From NCBI GenBank assembly GCA_019217005.1, contig JAHBNG010000039.1:1-64000 (forward strand): a stretch of 64,000 nucleotides of DNA. Direction: 5' to 3'. Below are positions 40,155-48,269 of the stretch, one piece after another. The position numbers and the translations under genes were made by a program. The notes under the pieces are model-generated. The model did no database searches, was not told the DNA's origin, and saw nothing but the letters and a program-made list of their open reading frames with translations. Origin of the DNA: Chloroflexi bacterium TSY (GTDB lineage: Bacteria; Chloroflexota; Anaerolineae; Caldilineales; Caldilineaceae). Position 1 is the stretch's first letter. Every line of letters begins with the position of its first letter.

Positions 40155-41174
40155 ATGAGCCAATATAAAGAAGCCGGTGTCGACATAGATGCCGCAGATC
40201 AATCAGTTGATCGATTTAAGCAAGCTGTTCGTGAAACACATGGACCCGATGTGCTAACCGATATTGGGAGTTTTGGCGGGCTGTTTGCTCTACGCAATTT
40301 ACCCGATCAACCGATTCTTGTGGCCTCGACAGATAGCGTTGGGACCAAGGTTGAGCTAGCAGCTTCGTTAGGACGTTTTCGCGGGTTGGGGCACGACATC
40401 GTCAATCATTGTGTCAACGACATTCTGGTTCAGAATGCACGCCCTCTCTTCTTTCTCGATTACGTTGCAACGGCCAAGCTTCATCCTGATGTCGTTGCAG
40501 AGATTGTCATTGGCGTAGCTGAGGCATGTCAGCAAGCTGGATGTGCGCTATTGGGTGGGGAATTGGCCGAGATGCCGGGCACCTATGTGGATGGCGCCTA
40601 TGATCTGGTGGGGAGTGTTGTGGGATTGGTCAATCAATCCGATCTATTGCCCGACTGTGAATCTATGCAAGCTGGTGACATTTTGATGGGACTGCCCAGT
40701 AGCGGTCCGCATACGAACGGTTATTCGTTGATTCGCAAAGTGATGGTCGGGCGTGACCTAAACGAAAAGCTTGATCGTAACCTCACGTTAGCCGATGCGT
40801 TGTTGGCATCTCATCGTTGTTACTTGTCAGAAATTGATCAACTTCAGCACTCGGGTGTCCAGTTGAAAGGACTCACGCACATCACAGGTGGTGGTTTTCT
40901 GGATAATATTCCGCGTGTTCTTCCCGAGCACCTTGCCGCCCAGCTCACATATGCTGATAGACAGATTCCCGTTATCTTTCAACGCTTGGTTGAGTGGAGC
41001 GGTATGGAGCGGGACGAGGCATTTCGAGTCTTCAACATGGGCATTGGAATGGTGCTCATCATTCAGGAGTCAGATGTTGGTTTCGTCAATCAGGTGCTGC
41101 CGGAAAGTGTCAAACTTGGTCAATTGGTAGAGCGTGATCGGGGGCAGCCAGGGGTAGCAATTGATGATCAGTAG
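40155..41174 (+). CDS. purM: AIR synthetase
   Basis: Phosphoribosylformylglycinamidine cyclo-ligase, 339 residues from ATG 40155 (a frame open back to 40044 overlaps purD and is not needed). It closes FGAM to AIR. Motifs: YKEAGVDIDAADQSVDRFK, VASTDSVGTKVELA, IVNHCVNDILVQNARPLFFLDY, ALLGGELAEMPGTY and GLPSSGPHTNGYSLIRK. Its TAG stop shares its G with the GAC target duplication of the recombinase-carrying element, so the element landed precisely at the 3' end of the gene and of the pur cluster. Confidence 0.94.
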   Translation: MSQYKEAGVDIDAADQSVDRFKQAVRETHGPDVLTDIGSFGGLFALRNLPDQPILVASTDSVGTKVELAASLGRFRGLGHDIVNHCVNDILVQNARPLFFLDYVATAKLHPDVVAEIVIGVAEACQQAGCALLGGELAEMPGTYVDGAYDLVGSVVGLVNQSDLLPDCESMQAGDILMGLPSSGPHTNGYSLIRKVMVGRDLNEKLDRNLTLADALLASHRCYLSEIDQLQHSGVQLKGLTHITGGGFLDNIPRVLPEHLAAQLTYADRQIPVIFQRLVEWSGMERDEAFRVFNMGIGMVLIIQESDVGFVNQVLPESVKLGQLVERDRGQPGVAIDDQ

Positions 41175-41203
41175 ACTCAGTCGATCCAAATTTAAGCGGA
41201 GGA

Positions 41204-41227
41204 GGCGTTCTCTATTACACGCAGTAG
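41204..41227. repeat. inner 24-bp inverted repeat, left arm
   Basis: Begins GGCGTTCTCTATTACACGCA and is the exact complement of 43530-43553. It lies 36 bp upstream of the recombinase start codon, so it may be both a recombination site and part of the promoter region. Confidence 0.85.
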
Positions 41228-41263
41228 GCCAAAAAAGGGGTAAAATAGCCCTAGGAGGCCAAA

Positions 41264-43520
41264 ATGAACCAAGAATTTAGCGCCGCAGTAACAGGATTCT
41301 GTGCCCATGTGAGAATGCTTTCTCCGCAAAGCGAAACTGTAAAACATTACGAAAGTGACCTAAATCAATTTGGCCAGGTGATAGAAAAAAGGCCAAGAGA
41401 GATAGGTCGCCAAGAGATAACGACGTTTGTAACGGCGCAACTCGAAGCGGGGATGAGCAGTGCGACGGTCAATCGCAGAGTGGCAACGTTGAGCCGATTT
41501 TTCGACTACTTGGCGGATGAGGCAGAAGACGAAAGCTGGTCAAACCCGGTGGTGTGGCGTCTACACCGACTGGATACAGGTTGCCATCTTCCCAGAGATA
41601 TAGCGGAACGCATCGTCCGCCAGTTATGGGGGGAGCGTGAGTCAAGGTCAGATAAGAGACCAAGTGATGTTGGCCTTGATGCTCGACGTTGGCCTGCGGG
41701 TGGGCGAAGTGTCGAAACTAGAGATGGGCGATATTGAAGCTGCCATAAATCCGGACGAACTGTGGTCACTGCGCGTACGCGGCAAAGGGAACAAAGAGCG
41801 TCGAGTCTGGTTGACGCCAGAAACCACAGCGCTGTTGGTGAGCTATATGGATGAGCGTCCTGATGCAGTCGATAGCCATCTGTTTCTGACTCGTCGTCAC
41901 AAAGGCATCAGTGTCCGCGGAATCCAGGAGCGCCTCGATTATTACCGTCAGCAAGCTGGACTCTCCGAGAACGAGGTCTCCTGTCATCGCCTGCGCCATA
42001 CCTTCGCCAGACGAATGGCAGAGTCGCGTATGCCACTGCCTAGTCTCTCTCATTGGTTGGGCCACAGTCAATTGAAAACGACCCAGATTTACATCGATGG
42101 TGCCAATCCTGATATGCGAGCCGACTATGAAGCTGCTATGGAGCAGTTGTCTCGCCAAGCCGCATGCTCGGATATTGAAGGAACGACATCTGCAATAGAG
42201 ACAGAGAATACTGTGCCTTCTGAACATCGCACAGTGGAGCCAGCTGTTGGCATCTGTTTGTCCGCTGATGAGATCCGTCAACGTCTCACCTCATTGCCGC
42301 TCTGGCTTCATCAACCCATCATCTCATTACTTCTCCACCAGCAATTACGCTGGAAAGCCCTCTATCGGCGGGAACGAGCCCTTCAGTGGCTTGGCGAACT
42401 CCAACGCGGTTGGCAATGGATGCTCGACCAGCGCATGCTCTCCAGCTTATCCGAACTAAGACGGCGCGATCTCCAAGACTCAGTAGATCCAAATTTGGCG
42501 TTTTTTGGCGATTTTCAGTCGAGATTGCAGGGATTTTGGAGTCATTTATTCAGATTTCGGTTACAGAAAACAACCTATTTCATATCTGAAAATCGCCCAA
42601 ATCTAACGCAAAAAACTAGATATCGACCGGCAAATTTGTATTTATGTCAACTGTTTAGCCAGAATTCTCTCTCAAAACCTGAAATTTGGATCTACTGAGA
42701 CTACATCACCCACCTATGTGACTTAGAGTATTCCGTCCATACCATCAATCATTTTATTTGTACCCTCAAGTGTTTTCTGCATTTTGCTGAAGAATGTGGC
42801 CAGTCGATCGCTCCGGCTTTATATCGCATTCAACGTCTCAAACGACCCACTACCTTACCTCGTCCGTTGCGCCAGCATGAATTTGCTCAACTTGAACAGT
42901 TCGTCTTAAACTCAACGGCTCAGAGCCTTTCTCCTTCCGACCTCCTTGACCGTGCTTGGTTTCTTATTCTGGTTGATGCTGGGCTACGTATGGGCGAAGT
43001 GCAAGCTCTGCTCGTTTCTGACTGGAATTCGGATACACAGACTCTGCTCGTTCGAGATGCCAAATCCCATCGTGACCGTCGGTTGCCTGTTACCCAACGC
43101 ACTGCTCTTGCCATCGATGCCCATCTGCAACATCGCACCGATGACCTGGCTACTCATTCCCCGCTTTTACTACGCGATGGCTTACCTCTTCGAGCCAATT
43201 ATGTGCGCAACCATCTTCATGCCTTTGCCGCCCAAGCTAACTTAGAGGGCGTCACTCCTCATCGCTTGCGCCATACCTTTGCCACCCGTTTGCTCAACAG
43301 TGGCCTTATGCCCATCACTACCTTGCAGAAACTCATGGGGCACACTCATATCGATACCACCATGCTTTATGCACAGCTCTACGATGAAACCATTCAGCAG
43401 CATTATTTAGCCGCTATGGCTTCACATTCTGTTTACGCTATCCCTGAACCTGACCCCGCTATTTGGGGTCCCACTTTGGAGAATGCCTTTGAATCAACTT
43501 TTCAACAGCAACCACTTTAA
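41264..43520 (+). pseudogene. fused tandem tyrosine recombinase (two complete integrase domains), disrupted
   Basis: Removing the 219-bp MITE with one GAC copy, and one G from the G6 run at about 41630, gives an uninterrupted 677-residue frame. Order: SAM-like core-binding domain 1 (~1-110, TVNRRVATLSRFFDYLADEA); catalytic domain 1 with R145, K174, H241-x2-R244 (SCHRLRHTF), H267, Y276; a linker of ~100 residues; core-binding domain 2 (~405-460, HTINHFICTLKCFLHFAEEC); catalytic domain 2 with R501, K526, H592-x2-R595 (TPHRLRHTF), H619, Y628. Both domains keep the full Arg-Lys-His-Arg-His-Tyr set. AGGAGG precedes the ATG. Tandem recombinase genes are known in Tn554-like and RIT elements; a single-chain fusion is unusual. 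As sequenced it is broken. Confidence 0.82.
42480..42698. mobile_element. 219-bp MITE (MITE-217), copy 3, inside the recombinase gene
   Basis: In reverse orientation to copy 1 and near-identical to it. It has perfect TCAGTAGATCCAAATTT ends and GAC duplications (42477-42479, 42699-42701). It splits the recombinase gene in the linker before the second core-binding domain; precise loss with one GAC restores RDLQDYITHLCD in frame. Confidence 0.93.
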
Positions 43521-43529
43521 CTTTTATGT

Positions 43530-43553
43530 CTACTGCGTGTAATAGAGAACGCC
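43530..43553. repeat. inner 24-bp inverted repeat, right arm
   Basis: Exact complement of 41204-41227, starting 9 bp after the recombinase stop codon. The 72 bp between it and the outer end hold no gene. Confidence 0.85.
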
Positions 43554-43645
43554 GGTCACAGTCGAGTAACGCCGCATTAGAGAATGCTCACGCCGCGAAT
43601 AAAAGACACATTTTGGATCTACTGAGACTATGCAACCTCTTTATT

Positions 43646-43765
43646 AGACATTATAGGGATTGAAAAATAGGACACGGATTTTCAGGATGAACACGGATTA
43701 TCCCAGAGTAAATCCGTGAAATCTGTGTTTATCCGTGTCCCATCTTCTGAATCCTTATAATCTCT
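43646..43765. repeat. ~120-bp palindromic repeat (CACGGAT type)
   Basis: The left half (ATTATAGGGATTGAAAAATA then GGACACGGATT) is roughly complementary to the right half (ATCCGTGTCCC ... ATCCTTATAATCTCT). The GGACACGGAT / AACACGGATT pattern is a widespread dispersed bacterial repeat that I recognise from many genomes. It occupies the gap between the recombinase element and the SH3 lipoprotein gene. Confidence 0.7.
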
Positions 43766-43870
43766 ATTGTATCAATTGTACCAAGTGCATCAAGAATAGA
43801 GAAGCTCCATCGCATCACCAGATACTGATTATGGAGTGATGTTGGATTTTGACCGATAATACCACAATAC

Positions 43871-44659
43871 TTATTCCAATGGACTCAGCCACCGGCTGGT
43901 CCCATCGCCATCCGCAGCCCAGCCTTCGAGCGTCCCATTGTCGGCGCGAATCTGATACCAAGAAAAACCATTGGCAATCTGAGGCCCATTTATGACCGTG
44001 AACTCCTGACCAGGATTGACCCGCGTAATGAGGGGACCATCCGTTCCTGGCAATGCCCGAATCGTCAATTGCAGACCTGAATCCATTGTCACACGCACAC
44101 GATCCCCAATCCGTGGTGGGCGTCCAACCGGCTGCGGTTCACCCACTTGTGGGCTAAGCCAGACTGTCTCGTCATCTCCATCCGCAACCCAGCCTCTATT
44201 TCCTTGGGCATCTTCTACCTGCCACCAGGTAAATCCCCCGTTGCTGACTGGACCGTTCACGACATTCACTCGTTGACCTGTACCAAGTTGCAAGACCAAA
44301 TTACTAGTTGATCTTGCTTCGCCACGCATATTCAATCCATTCGGGGCCGAAACACGAGCCGGCTGACCTACCGTCAGCTCCGATCCTGGCACTGGTGTGA
44401 GGGTAAAGGTAGGGGTGGGTACAGGAACCAGCGTTGCTGTTGGTGCTGGCGGTAGACGGGTCGGCGTTGGAATTGGTGTTGGAAGTTCATTTGCTTGGGG
44501 TTGGGCAAATGGAGCGGGCGTCCATGTTGGGGTTGGTCGGGGTGCGAAGCTGCCACAGGCCAAAGCCGGTCCTAAGCCAATCGCGAAAATGGTCAAAAGA
44601 ATGTATGACCATAAGATGGTTCGTCTCTCTGGACGAGCTTTGCACAAATTAAATGTCAT
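43871..44659 (-). CDS. lipoprotein with Pro/Thr-rich linker and two bacterial SH3 domains
   Basis: A 262-residue protein. The N-terminal hydrophobic segment ends in a lipobox-like LGPALAC, so it is probably a lipid-anchored surface protein. Residues ~40-90 are a Pro/Thr-rich linker (TPIPTPTRLPPAPT). Two SH3b-type repeats follow: VSAPNGLNMRGEAR ... GWVADGDDETVWLSP and VTMDSGLQLTIRALP ... GWAADGDGTSRWLSP. Such domains bind cell wall or act as protein-interaction modules. It lies downstream of serA with a 26-bp palindrome between them, so it may be a separate transcription unit. Confidence 0.78.
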   Translation of the reverse strand: MTFNLCKARPERRTILWSYILLTIFAIGLGPALACGSFAPRPTPTWTPAPFAQPQANELPTPIPTPTRLPPAPTATLVPVPTPTFTLTPVPGSELTVGQPARVSAPNGLNMRGEARSTSNLVLQLGTGQRVNVVNGPVSNGGFTWWQVEDAQGNRGWVADGDDETVWLSPQVGEPQPVGRPPRIGDRVRVTMDSGLQLTIRALPGTDGPLITRVNPGQEFTVINGPQIANGFSWYQIRADNGTLEGWAADGDGTSRWLSPLE

Positions 44660-44694
44660 TCTCTATCCATCATCCGCTCAAAGAGTGGCATCCC

Positions 44695-44749
44695 AAATTG
44701 TATGTAATAGGACTTACGCATTGTGCGTAAGTCCTATTACATACAATTT
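44695..44749. repeat. perfect 26-bp palindrome, 3-base loop
   Basis: AAATTGTATGTAATAGGACT continues to TACGCA, TTG, then the exact complement. It sits between the serA stop (44798) and the lipoprotein gene start (44659). The AGGACTTACGCA core is a common dispersed-repeat end in cyanobacteria and Chloroflexota; TGCGTAAGTCCTA also occurs alone at about 7325. It probably acts as a terminator-like hairpin whatever its origin. Confidence 0.85.
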
Positions 44750-44797
44750 CGATCCAAGAGATTATGTAACTTTAACACAATTTGTCTATGCCACTAC

Positions 44798-46450
44798 TCA
44801 AAGAGTCACAGTTGTCAACCAATGAATATTGTCAAAAGTGCTAATTTCGTTGATTAAATCTGACGACACCTCTTCATCAGTCCCCAGAATCATCATCGCG
44901 CTAGATCGGGGAGAGTAGCGTCCGACATGCATAAAGCTAATGTTGACATCCCATTGCCCCAAGATCGTTCCTACACGCCCAATAATTCCTGGACGATCTT
45001 CGTGAAAGCTGACTAGGAGGTGTCCCTTGGCAGGAAAATCAACCCAAATGTCGTCAATGCCAACAACATGGGGGTGGTCATGTAGGATCGCGCCACGGAC
45101 AGTCCAGCGACGCTCGCCCGGCTGACTATGATCTGATACATGTGCGCGCGCTGTTGCACGTATGGTTAACATCGTTTCATAACGTAAGTCATGCTGCTTT
45201 TGTTTCCGTTCGGAGAGACTCATTCCGCGCCGCTCGGCAATCAGAGCCGCATTGACCAAGTTAATGCGTTCTTGAACAACGTCGGCCAATAGTCCCTTGA
45301 AGGCAGCTGCCTTCACATAGGCCAGATCGCAATCGGCCAATGCCCCATGGGCCGTCACTTCAAAATGACTAACCCCTTCCGCACCCAATTGACTGATAAA
45401 ACGACCCAGACGTTCTGCCAGATCAATATAGGGCAGCAGCACGTCACGATCTTGCGGTGGCATCATGGGAGCATTCACAGCATAACGTGCTGGTTTGTCG
45501 TTTAAAATATCCAGTACTTGTATCGCAACGTCTTCCGCTACCTGATTTTGAGCCTCCACCGTGCTGGCACCCAAATGAGGGGTCAAAATAATCTGTGGGT
45601 GCAGGCGGAGAGGGCTTTCATCTGATAAAGGCTCTATCTCAAAGACATCCAGCGCCGCGCCTGCCAGCCGTCCTTCAGCAATGGCCTCTAGCAGAGCTTC
45701 TTCGTCCAGCACACCCCCACGCGCCACGTTAAGAATCCGTGCACTGCGTTTCATTCTTGCAATCTGCTCGTGGCCAATGTAATGTCGGTTCTGCTCAGTC
45801 ATAGGAATATGAACGGTCAAGAAGTCGGCTTGCGCTAATACTTCCTCCAGGCTCACGAGCGAAATACCTCGTTGCGCTGCATACTCATCCGTCACATATG
45901 GATCATGGGCCAAGACCTTCATACCCAACCCTTGTGCACGGCGGGCGACTTCTTGCGCAACGCGTCCCAACCCCACCGAACCGAGAACCTTATCACACAC
46001 TTCAATACCGGTAAAGCGGCTGCGTTTCCACTCTCCTTCCCGTACATGTGCATCTGCCTGAGGGATGTTGCGTGCCATTGCCATCAGCATGGCAATGGTG
46101 TGTTCTGCCGCCGCGACAGTGTTACCTGTTGGCGCATTGACAACAATGATTCCGGCTTGCGTTGCGGCCTCTACATCAATATTGTCGACGCCGACACCTG
46201 CACGTGCAATGACGCGTAAATGTTGCCCAGATTCAACAACCTCTCTAGTCACCTGCGTACTGCTACGCACAATTAATGCTTCATAATCCCCAATGACATC
46301 CAGCAACTGCTCTGGAGTCAGCTCTGTTTGAATGTCAACCTCGACGGACTCAGCCTCTCGTAGTGGATTGAGTCCAGCCTCAGAAAGTGGATCGCTCACT
46401 AGGATCTTCATTGGATGTTGTGAATTTTGGTCAAGATTTTGAGAACCCAT
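44798..46450 (-). CDS. serA: D-3-phosphoglycerate dehydrogenase, long form
   Basis: Oxidises 3-phosphoglycerate in serine synthesis. About 550 residues from the ATG at 46450, 4 bases after the argS stop; [14 protein letters not shown] at 46411 is an alternative start. [20 protein letters not shown] and the Rossmann segment (here [17 protein letters not shown]) bind [17 protein letters not shown] carries the catalytic His. The C-terminal half has the ASB intervening domain and an ACT domain ([20 protein letters not shown]), the serine-feedback module of long SerA. The first glycine of the usual GxGxxG is replaced (GSVGLGRVA). Co-transcribed with argS and polA. Confidence 0.92.
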   Translation of the reverse strand: MGSQNLDQNSQHPMKILVSDPLSEAGLNPLREAESVEVDIQTELTPEQLLDVIGDYEALIVRSSTQVTREVVESGQHLRVIARAGVGVDNIDVEAATQAGIIVVNAPTGNTVAAAEHTIAMLMAMARNIPQADAHVREGEWKRSRFTGIEVCDKVLGSVGLGRVAQEVARRAQGLGMKVLAHDPYVTDEYAAQRGISLVSLEEVLAQADFLTVHIPMTEQNRHYIGHEQIARMKRSARILNVARGGVLDEEALLEAIAEGRLAGAALDVFEIEPLSDESPLRLHPQIILTPHLGASTVEAQNQVAEDVAIQVLDILNDKPARYAVNAPMMPPQDRDVLLPYIDLAERLGRFISQLGAEGVSHFEVTAHGALADCDLAYVKAAAFKGLLADVVQERINLVNAALIAERRGMSLSERKQKQHDLRYETMLTIRATARAHVSDHSQPGERRWTVRGAILHDHPHVVGIDDIWVDFPAKGHLLVSFHEDRPGIIGRVGTILGQWDVNISFMHVGRYSPRSSAMMILGTDEEVSSDLINEISTFDNIHWLTTVTL

Positions 46451-46454
46451 TTTT

Positions 46455-48242
46455 TTACATACTTTCTGGTGCCGAGACGCCAATCAAGCCAAGAACCCTT
46501 GCCAATACGACACGTACTGCCTGACTAAGCAACAATCGGGCACGGCTTAATTCGCGGTTCTCCGGGTCGACGACGCGGCAGTCTCGGTAAAATGCATTGA
46601 ATGTCTTTGCTAAATCAATTGCGTAATATGTTAGATTGTGGGGCGACAGCCGCTCAATTGCGGTCAGTATCTGCTCTTCTAGCTCCAGCATTTTTCGGAT
46701 CAGCGTCAACTCCGCTGGATGAGTCAGAAGTAAACATGAGGCACCTGACTCAATGTTCGTCTTTGAGTCCGTCTCTGCATCATCAGAGAAACCAGAACTC
46801 GCAGCCTTCTCCAAAATAGAGCAGATGCGTGCATGACTGTACTGAACAAAATAGACCGGGTTTTCATTGGTTTGGGTGACTGCTAACTCCAAGTCAAATT
46901 CGATGGTGCTCTCTGGGCTGCGCATGAGAAGGTTGAAGCGTAGGGGGTCAGCTCCAACTTCATCAACGACGTCATTGATTGTCACCAGATTCCCAGCTCG
47001 TTTACTTAGCTTGACTTCTTGGCCATCGCGCACCAGCTTGACGAGATCGTACATCAAGATTGTCAATCGCTCGGGATCCACCTTCAGTGCTTGCATCACA
47101 GCCCCCATGCGCGGCACATGCCCTTGATGATCAACCGCCCAAACATTGATGACCCGATCGAATTTGCGTCGGTAAAACTTATCATAATGGTAGGCTATAT
47201 CGCTGGCGAAATAAGTCGGTGAGCCATTGTTGCGGATGACAACTTCGTCTTTGTCATTCTTCGGAAAGTTGCTCGCCGCAAACCAAACAGCACCATCACG
47301 CTGGATGATGTCACCTTGTGTTTCTAGCTCGTCCAGTACCTGCTCAACAAGCCCCTCATCATGCAGACTCTGTTCACTATACCAGCGGTCAAATCGAACG
47401 CCGATACCAGCTAACTCTTTTGCCAGGTCATCGAGCACGATCTTCAGCCCAATCGACATCAATTCTCCAATTGCCTCCGCTTTAGGCATCTCCATGAAGT
47501 GCTCGCCGTGTTCGTTCAATACTTTTTGGGCATATTCAATCATGTATGCCCCAGCATAGCCATCATCGGGAATTACACCCTCCTGTCGCCACCACTCGAC
47601 ATCCTCTTCTGTTCCGACATTTGCAACATCCTCTTGGAGTGCTTTTTCGTCGTGGTTAACGAGTTGAACATAGCGAGCGTAGAGCGTTTCGGCAAAGAGA
47701 CGAAATTGGGTGCCACCATCGTTAACATAGTATTCACGCTGTACATCATATCCGGCAGCTTCCAGCACATTCGCCAGACTGTCGCCTATCACAGCATTGC
47801 GCGCTCCGCCATAATGTATTGGTCCAGTCGGATTGGCACTGACATACTCAACCTGCCAGCGGGCACCTTTGCCTAGATCAATATTTCCAAAAGTCTCTCT
47901 TTTCTGGAGAATGACGGCAACCTGCTTCTGCAGCCAACTTTCGGCTAGATAGAGATTAATGAACCCTGGACCGGCCAATTCAACTTTGCCGATTAGCTCA
48001 TCAACCGCCAGGTTGTCCACAATGGCTTGGGCTATCAGGCGCGGATTCGTTTTTGCGCCTGTCGCTTTCTTAATAGCCGATGCAGTGATGAGTGCTATAT
48101 TTGTACTATAGTCGCCATGTTCAGCCTGGTTCGGGCGCATAATTTCAATCTGTGGAGCGTCAAACGAGGGCAGTGAGTTTGATTCTTGAGCGGCTGTAAT
48201 CGCTTTTGCAACGAGTTGTCTAATTTTGTCTTGTAACATCAT
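46455..48242 (-). CDS. argS: arginyl-tRNA synthetase
   Basis: A 595-residue class I synthetase charging tRNA-Arg. VEYVSANPTGPIHYGGARNA holds the HIGH-equivalent (HYGG). The KMSK region is present as VKLSKRAGN. The N-terminal Add1-type tRNA-recognition domain precedes the catalytic domain, and the C-terminal helical anticodon-binding domain follows (CRVVDPENRELSRARLLL). It starts 27 bp after the polA stop and is followed 4 bp later by serA, so the three share a transcript. Confidence 0.95.
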   Translation of the reverse strand: MMLQDKIRQLVAKAITAAQESNSLPSFDAPQIEIMRPNQAEHGDYSTNIALITASAIKKATGAKTNPRLIAQAIVDNLAVDELIGKVELAGPGFINLYLAESWLQKQVAVILQKRETFGNIDLGKGARWQVEYVSANPTGPIHYGGARNAVIGDSLANVLEAAGYDVQREYYVNDGGTQFRLFAETLYARYVQLVNHDEKALQEDVANVGTEEDVEWWRQEGVIPDDGYAGAYMIEYAQKVLNEHGEHFMEMPKAEAIGELMSIGLKIVLDDLAKELAGIGVRFDRWYSEQSLHDEGLVEQVLDELETQGDIIQRDGAVWFAASNFPKNDKDEVVIRNNGSPTYFASDIAYHYDKFYRRKFDRVINVWAVDHQGHVPRMGAVMQALKVDPERLTILMYDLVKLVRDGQEVKLSKRAGNLVTINDVVDEVGADPLRFNLLMRSPESTIEFDLELAVTQTNENPVYFVQYSHARICSILEKAASSGFSDDAETDSKTNIESGASCLLLTHPAELTLIRKMLELEEQILTAIERLSPHNLTYYAIDLAKTFNAFYRDCRVVDPENRELSRARLLLSQAVRVVLARVLGLIGVSAPESM

Positions 48243-48269
48243 GGTAATATTGACGATTGTCGTAAATCT

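Larger units (their letters stand above)
41177..43625 (+). mobile_element. 2.45-kb element with double tyrosine recombinase gene
   Basis: The outer ends TCAGTCGATCCAAATTT (41177) and the complement of TCAGTAGATCCAAAA (to 43625) match the MITE-217 family and are flanked by GAC on both sides (41174-41176, 43626-43628). Inside, a perfect 24-bp inverted repeat (starting GGCGTTCTCTATTACACGCA, 41204-41227 and 43530-43553) brackets a single recombinase gene. Either this is the autonomous parent of MITE-217, or a recombinase unit bounded by the inner repeats landed inside a MITE-217-like element. A MITE-217 copy is inserted within it at 42480-42698. Confidence 0.8.
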
